A DNA stretch of 64,000 bases from Planctomycetota bacterium (GTDB lineage: Bacteria > Planctomycetota > Planctomycetia > Gemmatales > Gemmataceae), in NCBI GenBank assembly GCA_016191165.1, contig JACPPF010000169.1:30815-94814 (forward strand). The letters are read 5' to 3'. Positions 44,541-53,496 of the stretch are shown piece by piece. The notes below the pieces were generated by a model. It was not told where the DNA came from. It searched no databases and was given only the letters and a program-made list of their open reading frames with translations. How positions within the stretch are numbered: the first letter of the stretch is position 1; every line of letters begins with the position of its first letter. The translations under genes were made by a program, and so were the position numbers.

Positions 44541-45515
44541 TTGAACACGTCCGCAGAGTCGTTCCCCCGTGAGATTGATATCACGGATAAGAGATACGAC
44601 AGCACCGTCGGGCTGTACGAAGACGTGGCCGGAGTTTCCGCGAGATGGCAGGGGAAGCTTACCATCATGGCCGGACATTACATGCTGATCTACGACCGGA
44701 ACAGAAAAAAGTTGATCCCCTTCTTGGCCTCTGAGTTGAAGGGGGAGACAGGCTTCTCCGGGTCGGAACCGGCTACCTTCAAGGAAGATGTCGGAGATTT
44801 CCCGGAGGCGTCTTTTGAACTGGGGTTGAAGTTGGTCGCCAACCGCCCAAGCCAGGAAAGTCGGATCGCACTTCTTGTCAACGATCACCAATTCCAGACA
44901 TTTCAGGAACATCTACCTAAAGGTGCAGCCCTCGCCCAGCTGAAGCAGCGGTATTACCGTGAACATCCTGGGTTACCGGAATCTCTCCGTCAACTCGCAG
45001 AACCTTATGGACCACAAGATGCCTTACTTGAGCCGAACCATTCCAAACGGTCAAAAGATACTTTGCCCTCAAGGACCTTCTTCTTCTCAGAGAATTCCCT
45101 TCAGAACCGGTTTAAAGACCATCGAAGGCCGTCGCTCATCAATCTACCGGGCTTCCGATACGTAAGATCGCCCGCATACGGCCCCGCGCCTCGGCTGCTT
45201 TTCCAGCTATCCACCAGGGCCGATCCTCTTTGCCTGGTGGATGAAAGGGAGGGTTGCGCATGCTCGGGCATTATGTTAGAGTTGCTCCTTATTCTGGCGG
45301 AGCGAGGCACACGGCATGTCATCTTGTTCATTCCGTACGTCTGCAAATACCCGGTACGGTCCTCCATCGAAGCGATGATGAGCAGTTCCCTGACCCCTTT
45401 CGCGAATGTTATCGCGGCTTGGGGTGATCAACCAGACGAGTCCGGCAAGGTCCGATTCCTCACGACCACTAGCTACGCGTTAAGGGGGGCGGCCGGACCA
45501 GTACGGACCAACTGA
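44541..45515 (+). CDS. Unknown 324-aa protein linked to a cysteine desulfurase
   Basis: It starts at TTG 44541, six bases after a strong AAGGAG; an in-frame TTG lies at 44523. The first half (ELKGETGFSGSEPATF, SQESRIALLVNDHQFQTF) has alternating strands and helices; the second half (LLLILAERGTRHVILFIPYVCKYPV) includes a beta strand and helix but no membrane anchor. I do not recognise the family. It is 20 bp upstream of the desulfurase gene, so the pair is probably an operon that uses the released sulfur. Confidence 0.6.
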   Translation: MNTSAESFPREIDITDKRYDSTVGLYEDVAGVSARWQGKLTIMAGHYMLIYDRNRKKLIPFLASELKGETGFSGSEPATFKEDVGDFPEASFELGLKLVANRPSQESRIALLVNDHQFQTFQEHLPKGAALAQLKQRYYREHPGLPESLRQLAEPYGPQDALLEPNHSKRSKDTLPSRTFFFSENSLQNRFKDHRRPSLINLPGFRYVRSPAYGPAPRLLFQLSTRADPLCLVDEREGCACSGIMLELLLILAERGTRHVILFIPYVCKYPVRSSIEAMMSSSLTPFANVIAAWGDQPDESGKVRFLTTTSYALRGAAGPVRTN

Positions 45516-45535
45516 TTGCAACGAGGCTCGACTTC

Positions 45536-46675
45536 ATGAGCGTAATTGACCTCGACGCGAACGCTTCCACAAGGCCAGAGCCTCACGTGGCTGCCCGAGT
45601 GCTACAGGTGCTCCAGGAAGAGTGGGCAAACCCTTCGAGTAACACGCGGGCGGGCGAGCAAGCGTTTGCCATCATCGAAGAATCGCGGCGGTCAGTTGCC
45701 CGCCTCATCAGAGCCCAGGCTGAAGAGATCCTCTTCACCTCCGGAGCGACGGAATCGATCAACTTGGCTCTGCAAGGGGTGGTACGCGCCCGCCAAGGCT
45801 CTCCCCTCCACCTGATCACGTCAACGGCCGAGCACCCAGCCGTGCTACACACAGTCGAGTACCTCGCCGAAAGTGGCGTTGCGGTAACTGCCTTGCCGAC
45901 AGACCGATGGGGAAGGGTGGACCCACAGCACGTCCATTCAGCTCTTCGAGATGAGACAGCACTGGTGTGTCTGATCCACGGAAACAATGAAATCGGTACC
46001 CTCAACCCGATTCGGGAAGTCGGTCGCCTCCTGAAAGGTCACCCGGCGCTCCTCTTCGTTGACGCTGCCCAGACGCTCGCGTATTGCCCCCCTTGCGTGG
46101 AGGAGGACGGAATTGCACTGATGGCCATGTCCGCCCACAAGATGTACGGGCCCAAGGGGGTCGGTGCTCTTTATGTCCGCCGTGGAACCCGACTAAGCCC
46201 CCTGATGCTCGGCGGTGGTCAAGAGCGCGGCTACCGATCAGGCACCATGAACACGCCCGCGATCGCGGGATTTGGCGTAGCCGCTGACTTGGCCTTCCAG
46301 GATGTTGAGCAGCGCACCGCCAAGTTGACCGCCCTGCGGGAGCGGATGGTAGCGCTTCTCTCAGCGACTGTCCCTCAGCTTAGAATAAATGGTCACCCGA
46401 CTGAGCGGTTGCCAGGTCACCTCAGCATCACAATCCCGTACGTGCTGGCCCGTGTCCTTCAAAAGCAACTTCGGGACCGGCTAGCATTTACGCTAGGTAG
46501 TGCCTGCTCTGAGGGGTCAGGGCAATTCAGTCACGTACTTCGGGCCATAGGACTTTCCAATGACGAGATTCTCTGGACATTCCGCTTGGGTTTAAGTCGT
46601 TGGACCACCGAGCAGGAAATCGAAGAGGCCAGCGAGATCCTGGCCCAGGCTATTCGGAAAATGCAGTCGCACTAA
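45536..46675 (+). CDS. Cysteine desulfurase (IscS/NifS/DndA-like)
   Basis: A 379-aa PLP enzyme of class V. It takes sulfur from cysteine as an enzyme persulfide. PLP-site features: HGNNEIGTLNPI near 145-156, DAAQTLAYCPP, SAHKMYGPKGVGALYV with the Schiff-base Lys, and GSACSEGSGQFSHVLRA with the catalytic Cys near residue 325. The N-terminus IDLDANASTRPEP is typical. The dndBCDE operon has no dndA of its own, so this could be the sulfur donor, though it lies 17 kb away and has its own partner gene. Confidence 0.93.
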   Translation: MSVIDLDANASTRPEPHVAARVLQVLQEEWANPSSNTRAGEQAFAIIEESRRSVARLIRAQAEEILFTSGATESINLALQGVVRARQGSPLHLITSTAEHPAVLHTVEYLAESGVAVTALPTDRWGRVDPQHVHSALRDETALVCLIHGNNEIGTLNPIREVGRLLKGHPALLFVDAAQTLAYCPPCVEEDGIALMAMSAHKMYGPKGVGALYVRRGTRLSPLMLGGGQERGYRSGTMNTPAIAGFGVAADLAFQDVEQRTAKLTALRERMVALLSATVPQLRINGHPTERLPGHLSITIPYVLARVLQKQLRDRLAFTLGSACSEGSGQFSHVLRAIGLSNDEILWTFRLGLSRWTTEQEIEEASEILAQAIRKMQSH

Positions 46676-46710
46676 CCCCTACGCGGGGAGACTCATTCAG
46701 GACGGAAGGG

Positions 46711-47415
46711 CTAACCGAGGTAACCGGCGTTCTCATGCAAGAACTGTTGCAGCTGCTGTGTTGTTCCCGCATGTCGCAATCGGCCTCCGATCAGGATATA
46801 GCCTCGGCTCGCGACTCGTAGAACCGCCCTCGCGTTCTGTTCCACCACGAGTACCGCCACCCTCCGCTCCGCGATCGCTGGTAGCGTTTGCATGAGCGCC
46901 CCAACTACCTTCGGGGCTAATCCCAGCGTCGGCTCGTCCAGCAGCAACACGTCGGGGCGGGCGATCACGCTGCGTGCGATGGCCACCATCTGCTGCTCCC
47001 CTCCGGATAGCGTCCCGGCTTTCTGGTGCCAGCGTTGCCTCAACACTGGGAACAAGCTCGTCAAGAAGTCTAGATCTTGATGAAAGTGTCGGAAAGAAAT
47101 GCCGAGACGGGCTGCTCCCAGGTGGAGGTTCTCTTCGACAGTTAACTGAGTAAATAGCCGCCGCCCCTCCGGGCATTGGATGACTCCCGCACGCGCGACT
47201 TCAATGGCGGACGTGCAATGCAGCATGAGGTCTTTGTAGGCTATGACTCCCCGGTGGATAGCCACCTGGCCCGAGATGGCACGGAGCAACGTGCTCTTGC
47301 CTGCGCTGTTAGGACCAAGGACGCACACGAGTTCGCCGAGAGCGACGTTCAGTGAGACGTCATCGAGGGCCTGAACCGGGCCGTACGAAACCGTAAGGTT
47401 GTTGACGGACAGCAT
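46711..47415 (-). CDS. livF: Branched-chain amino acid ABC transporter ATPase LivF
   Basis: A 234-aa ABC ATPase from ATG 47415. Walker A VLGPNSAGKST, Q-loop CPEGRRLFTQLTVEENL, signature LSGGEQQMVAIARSV and Walker B VLLLDEPTLGL. The Q-loop sequence FTQLTVEENL is typical of LivF. It is the last gene of the liv operon and is convergent with the cysteine desulfurase gene. Confidence 0.93.
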   Translation of the reverse strand: MLSVNNLTVSYGPVQALDDVSLNVALGELVCVLGPNSAGKSTLLRAISGQVAIHRGVIAYKDLMLHCTSAIEVARAGVIQCPEGRRLFTQLTVEENLHLGAARLGISFRHFHQDLDFLTSLFPVLRQRWHQKAGTLSGGEQQMVAIARSVIARPDVLLLDEPTLGLAPKVVGALMQTLPAIAERRVAVLVVEQNARAVLRVASRGYILIGGRLRHAGTTQQLQQFLHENAGYLG

Positions 47416-47422
47416 GGCTCTA

Positions 47423-48232
47423 CTAACCCTCCTCGCCGAGATAGGCGGCGATAACATGGGGTGCTGCCAGCACCGCAGCAGTGAGGCCGTCTTCGAGCAA
47501 CTCGCCGTGATTAAGGACCACTAACCGGTCGCAAAGCGCGCGGATAAAGGAAACCCGATGATCGATGACGATCAACGTTAGGCCTGTGTCCCGAGCGGTG
47601 CCGTGGAGGAGTCGAATCAAGGCGTTGCTTTCCTCATCACTGAGGCCCGCCGTCGGCTCATCGAGCAGCAAGAGGCTGGGGCTGGACACAAGGCAACGGG
47701 AGACCTCCAGCAGGCGTCGCTCGCCATAAGGAAGTGTGGCGGGATTACGATCCTCGTGCATCCCCAGCCTGCAGGCCGAAATTGCACCCCGGGCCGCGGA
47801 CGCGTATCGATGCCAAGGAATCCAGAGTTGGCGCAGCAGGTTAAGCAAGGTAGGAGTCTTGTAAGGAGCGTCCACACCGATGACGGCGTTTTCTAACACA
47901 CTGAGGCCGGTGAACAAGCGCGGGCTTTGAAATGTGCGTGCGATCCCCAGCCGGGCGATGGTGTGCCGACTGAGGCCGGAGAGGTCTTGGCCCTGGAAGA
48001 GAATGCGTCCGGCTGAAACAGCATAGATACCCGTAATGACGTTGAAAAGGGTGCTCTTGCCAGATCCGTTAGATCCGACGAGACCGACGACTTCGCCCTT
48101 TCGGACCCGGAACGTGATGTCGCTCAAGGCGTGCAGCCCCCCGAAGCGCCGGGATACGCCTACCAAATCAAGGAGGACATCTGCCCCAGCCTGCCCCACA
48201 GCCGAAGCAGGCTCGCTAACTAGGCCGTTCAC
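47423..48232 (-). CDS. livG: Branched-chain amino acid ABC transporter ATPase LivG
   Basis: A 269-aa ABC ATPase. Walker A GLVGSNGSGKST, RTFQSPRLFTGLSVLENAV near the Q-loop (LivG type), signature LPYGERRLLEVSR (weaker than LSGGQ) and Walker B LLLLDEPTAGLS. It overlaps livM by four bases (ATGA) and is seven bases from livF. Confidence 0.92.
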   Translation of the reverse strand: MNGLVSEPASAVGQAGADVLLDLVGVSRRFGGLHALSDITFRVRKGEVVGLVGSNGSGKSTLFNVITGIYAVSAGRILFQGQDLSGLSRHTIARLGIARTFQSPRLFTGLSVLENAVIGVDAPYKTPTLLNLLRQLWIPWHRYASAARGAISACRLGMHEDRNPATLPYGERRLLEVSRCLVSSPSLLLLDEPTAGLSDEESNALIRLLHGTARDTGLTLIVIDHRVSFIRALCDRLVVLNHGELLEDGLTAAVLAAPHVIAAYLGEEG

Positions 48233-49182
48233 GACGACGCCTCCCTTCTAGGGCACCGTAACTTCTGGAGTAGGGCGGGCAGGAGCCCGGCGGCGATCAG
48301 CACGGAGGCCAGCAGCACCTCTTTCCACTCGGCGGCGGCCCTCCCCAGTTCAAGCCCGAGCAGGCCGAAAAACTGAAGTTTCATTATCTCGTAGGCGGTG
48401 TAGAGGCCCAGAGCCGCGGCCACGCAGCGCGCCGGTCCGAGGTTACCGAGAACGACGTACAAGATGATCGGCAAGCCGTTGATCAAGCTGAAATCGCCCG
48501 GGACGATCAGGCTCGTGAAGTGCAGAAACAGAGCACCGGCTGCACCGGCAACTGCCGTTGCCAGGAGGAAGACGGTGCGCTGCAACGTCCACACGTCCAC
48601 GCCGCACAGTTCGGCTGCTAGCTCGTCGTCCCTGCTCGCCGTTATGTATAGACCGTAGGTGGATTGGTCCAGCCGTCTGATGCCTAAGTAGAGCAGCAGG
48701 TTCAAGGCCACTCCGAGACTGGCATAGAAGCCCACGTACCAGAGCCGCTCCGCACCCGCGTTGCGCACCGCCAGATAAGGCGCCTCGAACCCGAGCGCTC
48801 CGCCGACGTAGGTGCAGTTAGCAGCCACGTTCTGCACGATTTCCGCGAAGACGAGAGTGGCTACCGCGAAATGGTCCTCGCGCAGACGCACGAAGAGACG
48901 GATCGTTACATAGCCCACGAACCCGGTGACTACGGCCGCGCTACCGATGCAGCCTAACAACAGGCCTGCTCCGCTTAGGCGATCGATCCAAGTGTCTAGC
49001 GCCCACTTGCCGTCGGGAACGGAGAAACGTGTAAAGACCACGCCAGCGTATGCGCCTATCCCGAAATAACCGTGGTGCCCCAGCGAGAAGCGATTAACTC
49101 GCCACACTAGGTTGAGGGACTGAGTGAGCAGTACGGCGATCCCAGCGAAGGCAGCATGATAAAGAAAGAACTCGACGGTCAT
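48229..49182 (-). CDS. livM: Branched-chain amino acid ABC transporter permease LivM
   Basis: A 317-aa permease from ATG 49182 with about eight hydrophobic segments. LivM signature SLGHHGYFGIGAYAGV near residue 40 and a cytoplasmic EAP-like loop at ITASRDDELAAELCGV. The longer frame to 49275 overlaps livH and is rejected. It is five bases after livH. Confidence 0.9.
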   Translation of the reverse strand: MTVEFFLYHAAFAGIAVLLTQSLNLVWRVNRFSLGHHGYFGIGAYAGVVFTRFSVPDGKWALDTWIDRLSGAGLLLGCIGSAAVVTGFVGYVTIRLFVRLREDHFAVATLVFAEIVQNVAANCTYVGGALGFEAPYLAVRNAGAERLWYVGFYASLGVALNLLLYLGIRRLDQSTYGLYITASRDDELAAELCGVDVWTLQRTVFLLATAVAGAAGALFLHFTSLIVPGDFSLINGLPIILYVVLGNLGPARCVAAALGLYTAYEIMKLQFFGLLGLELGRAAAEWKEVLLASVLIAAGLLPALLQKLRCPRREASS

Positions 49183-49186
49183 CGTT

Positions 49187-50068
49187 TTAGACCTTAGGTG
49201 GCTCGCCGCTGCCGAAGACTCCGGCGGGCTTCCAAATGAGTACGCCCAAGAGCAGGGTGAAGACGAGCGACTCACGGTAACCCGATAGCTCCGCAGGCAG
49301 ATACCCCGCGAATAGAGCCTCGATCACGCCAAGGGCGATCCCCACCAAGAAAGTGCCCTTAAGGTGACCGACGCCTCCGACGACGGCAATGATGAAAGCC
49401 TTTAGGCCCGGGTAGAAGCCCATCTGCGGGTGGACCGTACCATAGACCAGTCCCCACGTGATACCAGCGACTCCGGCAAAAAGTCCGCCGACGAAGAAGG
49501 CCACCACCACATACCGGGCAGGGTTCAAGCCCATCAGTTCGACCGTTTCGGGGTCCTCTGCCACCGCACGCATCCGGGTGCCTGCGTCTGTCCGGTATAT
49601 GAGCCAGTCCAAGACGGCGTAAGAAAAAAGCAGCACCAACACTGCGAACAGTCGAGGCGGCACAGGCAGATCGACCCGAGGGAAGCCCCGCGTGTGCGCT
49701 GAAAGCCAATGGATGCTAAGGTTCTGCAGCAGTATCGAAATCCCGATTGCTGTCAACAGAGCTGTCACCTTGGGCTGGCCGCGCAGGGCGCGATACGCCA
49801 GACGCTCGATGAGCACTGCCAGCAGCGCGGCCCCAAGCCCGGCCAAACCCAGCGCGGCGACGGTGACAAGTAAGGGCCATCCAGGAAGGAGCGGAAGCAA
49901 CCCAAGCAGGGAAAAGTACGCCACGAAGGTCCCCACCATGAAGACTTCAGAGTGAGCAAAGTTCAGAAACCTCAGTACCCCATAGACCATTGCGAACCCG
50001 AGCCCGATCAGGGCATAAATACCCCCCAGAGACAAGCCGTTGATAAGTTGGTCGCCTAAGTAGCTCAT
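49187..50068 (-). CDS. livH: Branched-chain amino acid ABC transporter permease LivH
   Basis: A 293-aa permease with about eight helices. The N-terminal GLSLGGIYALIGLGFAMVYG and LNFAHSEVFMVGTFVAY are diagnostic for LivH; a RMRAVAEDPETVELMGL loop is the ATPase contact. It follows livK by 68 bp. Confidence 0.93.
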   Translation of the reverse strand: MSYLGDQLINGLSLGGIYALIGLGFAMVYGVLRFLNFAHSEVFMVGTFVAYFSLLGLLPLLPGWPLLVTVAALGLAGLGAALLAVLIERLAYRALRGQPKVTALLTAIGISILLQNLSIHWLSAHTRGFPRVDLPVPPRLFAVLVLLFSYAVLDWLIYRTDAGTRMRAVAEDPETVELMGLNPARYVVVAFFVGGLFAGVAGITWGLVYGTVHPQMGFYPGLKAFIIAVVGGVGHLKGTFLVGIALGVIEALFAGYLPAELSGYRESLVFTLLLGVLIWKPAGVFGSGEPPKV

Positions 50069-50136
50069 GACATAAACCGCTTCAAAACTCCCCAGAGCGA
50101 ACAGAGGGGCTCTCGGCCCCGCCGTCCCGCATGACC

Positions 50137-51282
50137 TCAGGGTCGGACCCGCTCCTGGAAGGCGATCCGATCAGGAAAGATCCTTACGATGACAGCCTCC
50201 TTAGAGGGATTGCGATGTTTGTCGAACGTTAGGGTGCCGGTCACGAGCGAAACGTCTTTGCTGCCATTGATGGCGTCCCGAAGATCTGGCCCGGAAAACG
50301 ACTTCGCCCGCTTGGCCGCGTCCCAGATTAGCATCATCGCGTCGTAGCCCAAGGCGGCGAAGGGGCTCGGTTCTTGGCCGTACTTTTCACGGTAGGCCTT
50401 CTGAAAGTCACGCACGCGAGGGTCAGGGTCTTCCGGCGCGTAGTGCGATACGGCGTAAGCATCCTTGATGTTGCCCGCCGCCAGTTCCAACAGCCGCGGG
50501 GTCGGCCAGCCGTCTCCGCCGAGTAGGATGAAACGGTCCCACTTCTTCCCCGCCTGTTTCAGCATCGGGCCGACGTTCTCATCCCAACCGGGGATGAATA
50601 GAAGGTCCACGTCAAACGTCGCCACTTTGTCGATAAGTGCCGAATAGTCACTGTCTTTGATGGAGTAGTTTTCCTCGTGCCGAACGGTGCCCCCTAGTCG
50701 TGTGAATTCGTCCCGAAAGGTTTTCGACAGCCCAATGCTGTAAGAAAGTGTCTTGTCGTAAATGACAGCAGCAGTCTTCTTCTTGAGGGAACTGGTTGCA
50801 AACTTCGCCAACACGGCACCCTGGTATGAGTCGTTGAAGCAGACGCGGGCTACATAGGTGCGGTCGTACTGGTCGGATGCGGTGACCTCATCCTGCGTCG
50901 CCGATGTGGCCACCACGGGGATCTCCCGCTCCTCAGCGAATTTGCCGACACTGAGCGCGCTGGGACTTATAGCAGGTCCGAGGATCACCTGAACCTTGTT
51001 CGCCTCGACGAGAGTGCGGGCAACTTTGACCGCTTCAGTCTTGTCGCTCTTGTCATCGAGCGAGACGTACTCGATGCGAATCGGGCCACCATTGGCTGTG
51101 ATGTGTTCTGCGGCGAGTGCCGCCCCCTTGTCGGCGTCGCCGCCATACGCGGCAGCTCCGCCCGTCTTGGAGAGCACACCGCCAACGACCAAGGTTTTGC
51201 CTGAGTTCTGAGAACGGTTGCAGCCCGTGGACGCTAAGCACAACAGAAGGCCGACCAGAAGTCGGCGAGAAAAGCAGAACAT
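50137..51282 (-). CDS. livK: Branched-chain amino acid-type substrate-binding lipoprotein LivK
   Basis: A 381-aa periplasmic binding protein from ATG 51282, with AGGAGG upstream. A lipoprotein signal with lipobox ASTGC at about 16-20 precedes the type I periplasmic fold: VGGVLSKTGGAAAYGGDADKGAALAAEHI and VILGPAISPSALSVG. The substrate may be a branched-chain amino acid, amide or other small molecule. The operon order K-H-M-G-F is standard. A 145-bp gap separates it from the receiver-like gene. Confidence 0.9.
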   Translation of the reverse strand: MFCFSRRLLVGLLLCLASTGCNRSQNSGKTLVVGGVLSKTGGAAAYGGDADKGAALAAEHITANGGPIRIEYVSLDDKSDKTEAVKVARTLVEANKVQVILGPAISPSALSVGKFAEEREIPVVATSATQDEVTASDQYDRTYVARVCFNDSYQGAVLAKFATSSLKKKTAAVIYDKTLSYSIGLSKTFRDEFTRLGGTVRHEENYSIKDSDYSALIDKVATFDVDLLFIPGWDENVGPMLKQAGKKWDRFILLGGDGWPTPRLLELAAGNIKDAYAVSHYAPEDPDPRVRDFQKAYREKYGQEPSPFAALGYDAMMLIWDAAKRAKSFSGPDLRDAINGSKDVSLVTGTLTFDKHRNPSKEAVIVRIFPDRIAFQERVRP

Positions 51283-51427
51283 CTCGTTCCTCCTCGCGTT
51301 TGATAAGTCGGAAATGCGCCTCCCAGGAAACACAGCAGGGCTCCTGGCCATGCCTGGGGTCCCACCAAGGAGGCGCTCCAGGTACTCTCGCATGCCCAGC
51401 ACGGCCTACCGGTCTACCACCGAGAGC

Positions 51428-53353
51428 TTATTTCACGTCGAGCCCGCGGCGAAGCCAGGCAGGCCAGCTCCCCTCGTGGTGCCAGCGCCGGTGTTCGCGG
51501 GCGTAATGCCGTAGGATCTCCATGACCCAGAGCGGTCCGTGGCCGTTCCGGAGGTCGTCGCGGAACTGTCGGCCGACGTTCTCATCCCCGCGTGCCGGGG
51601 TAAAAGCCGTAGCGAGCCGCCGGGCGATTTCGCGAGCGTTGATGCCCTTGGGCCCGTTCTCCCCGTAGCCTAGGGAGTTGTCCAGGAACTTGAACAGGTC
51701 CGGATTCTTCCACGGAAACCCCTTGGGGAGATCCGCGGGGGCGGGGATATTGTTGGCATCGAAGTGCCGTCCGGAATGCACCCGGTACACCTCCACCCCC
51801 TGGTCGTCCAAGCCGCGCTCCAGATATCCTGCGTCGACCAGCAGGTCAAAGTGGTACTTGACCCAGGGGCTGTCCGAGGGTTCTTTACCCCTTGCCCAGG
51901 AACTGCGACCGGTGTCCTCATCGTCGGCCCGGGGGCGGTAGCTGAAGCCGAATGTGATCGATGGGAACGGCCAATTCCGATCCTCCAATACGTCAGCACG
52001 GAACAGCCAGGGTGTCTCGTCCCCCTCTTCGGCCTCTCTTTGCGAGGCTTCCAGGCAGAACTCGGCAAGCCGCTTCAAAGTGTCACGCAGTGTGAGACCT
52101 CCCGGCTTGTTCGAGGTTTCGCCCGGACCCGCCAGGCTCATCGCGTGAGGCTGCCAATTGTCCTCGTCGAGACCTTCCTTCCAAACTTTGTACTTGCGGT
52201 GCTCCCACCGAACGATTTGGAACAGAATTGCCAAGCCCACGACCAGTTCTTCATGCGCCAGCCCGGCGGCCGCATCGCCGAGGTTCGAGGCAACGGAGTC
52301 CGCCTTGTCGATTTCATCCGGGAAGCGTTTGATGAGTTCGGAGGTGTCACAGGTCACTGGCTCCAGGTAGGTGAGGATTTTCAGGAAGTCTGCAATCCGG
52401 GGCCGGCGGTGGCTGTCGAGCGCCCAAGCTTCGAGCGCTCCATGCCCCTCGCTCTCTGGGCGGCTGGGGACAAAGCACGTGGCCGGCAGGGTAGTTTCCG
52501 CGATGCCTTCCACGTCCGCGAACAGCGAAGCGAGCCGGATGCAGTCCCGGCTGCCGTTGGCATAGACCAACGGCACCCCGATTTCCGTGCCGATCGGCTT
52601 GGGATCCCTCGCCTGAGAGGCGAGCCACGCCCCGAGTTCCTGCCAGGCCTCGGGCGGAATTAGAGCAGAAACGATACCCCGATTGGGCCGGGCGGACTGC
52701 GCTAGCCGGCGGCGGTATTGCCGCAGGGCGATCGGGAACGTAGACTTCAGGTCGGAGTCGTGTCGCTTGGACAGCCACTCCCAGCAGCGCTGCACAAGCT
52801 CATCTTGCGGCGCCTGCCACGGCTCCGGCCCCAGGATCAAGTCCCCCTCTTCCAGCAGAGCCGCCACCAAGCCGATCTCGGTGGCGGCCAGCGACCCCAT
52901 TAAGTGGCGAGCCTGGTAGGCCTTTTCCCAAACTCGCCAGTCCGCGGTGTGAATCGCGAAGCCGATCGGATTGCCCCAACCCCCGGCCACGCCGACAAAT
53001 TGCCGGAAATAAGTCAGACCCAGCGGGATCGGCCGGGGGTACGTCTCGAACGGGGCGACCTCGCCAAGAGGCGCGGTGTTGTCCTTATCGAAGAGAATGT
53101 CTGCCGTCACCGTATCGGGCCTGCGACCGACAGGGGCGCTGAGCAACTTGCCCGTGAGACTCAGGGCCGAAATCCAGTCGCAGACGACGATGTCGCAACA
53201 AAGATCGATATGGGGCGGGAGTTGTGCTCTAGCCCACTCAGGTTTGTAGAGCCCGTCATCAATGACCAGGTGGACAAGGTTACGCGGAGGCAGTCGCTTA
53301 GCACCCACGACTTTTCTTCCCTTGACCGTAGTCCTTACCTTGTCCGTAGCCAT
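51428..53353 (-). CDS. Large unknown protein with receiver-like N-terminus
   Basis: A 641-aa protein from ATG 53353 with GAGG six bases upstream. At about residues 26-60, LVHLVIDDGLYKPEW and DIVVCDWISAL resemble beta1 and beta3 of a response-regulator receiver, with the acidic pair DD and the phosphoacceptor D. The rest (about 130-641) is a large soluble region with Trp-rich segments and no family I can name; C-terminal RRRWHHEGSWPAWLRR may bind nucleic acid. It lies 143 bp after the kinase-like gene, suggesting a two-component-like pair with an unusual effector part. Confidence 0.5.
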   Translation of the reverse strand: MATDKVRTTVKGRKVVGAKRLPPRNLVHLVIDDGLYKPEWARAQLPPHIDLCCDIVVCDWISALSLTGKLLSAPVGRRPDTVTADILFDKDNTAPLGEVAPFETYPRPIPLGLTYFRQFVGVAGGWGNPIGFAIHTADWRVWEKAYQARHLMGSLAATEIGLVAALLEEGDLILGPEPWQAPQDELVQRCWEWLSKRHDSDLKSTFPIALRQYRRRLAQSARPNRGIVSALIPPEAWQELGAWLASQARDPKPIGTEIGVPLVYANGSRDCIRLASLFADVEGIAETTLPATCFVPSRPESEGHGALEAWALDSHRRPRIADFLKILTYLEPVTCDTSELIKRFPDEIDKADSVASNLGDAAAGLAHEELVVGLAILFQIVRWEHRKYKVWKEGLDEDNWQPHAMSLAGPGETSNKPGGLTLRDTLKRLAEFCLEASQREAEEGDETPWLFRADVLEDRNWPFPSITFGFSYRPRADDEDTGRSSWARGKEPSDSPWVKYHFDLLVDAGYLERGLDDQGVEVYRVHSGRHFDANNIPAPADLPKGFPWKNPDLFKFLDNSLGYGENGPKGINAREIARRLATAFTPARGDENVGRQFRDDLRNGHGPLWVMEILRHYAREHRRWHHEGSWPAWLRRGLDVK

Positions 53354-53496
53354 GGTTGACCTCACTCAAAAGGATCGTTGCCTTTTTCTCCGGAGGGTTG
53401 CTGCCTTTCGGCTCGTTCGCTCCCCGGTTCATGCCCTGTAGACTAACGAGTTCCTCAAGCTCTCCATGACACGGACTGACAATCGCTCGGTCGTAA

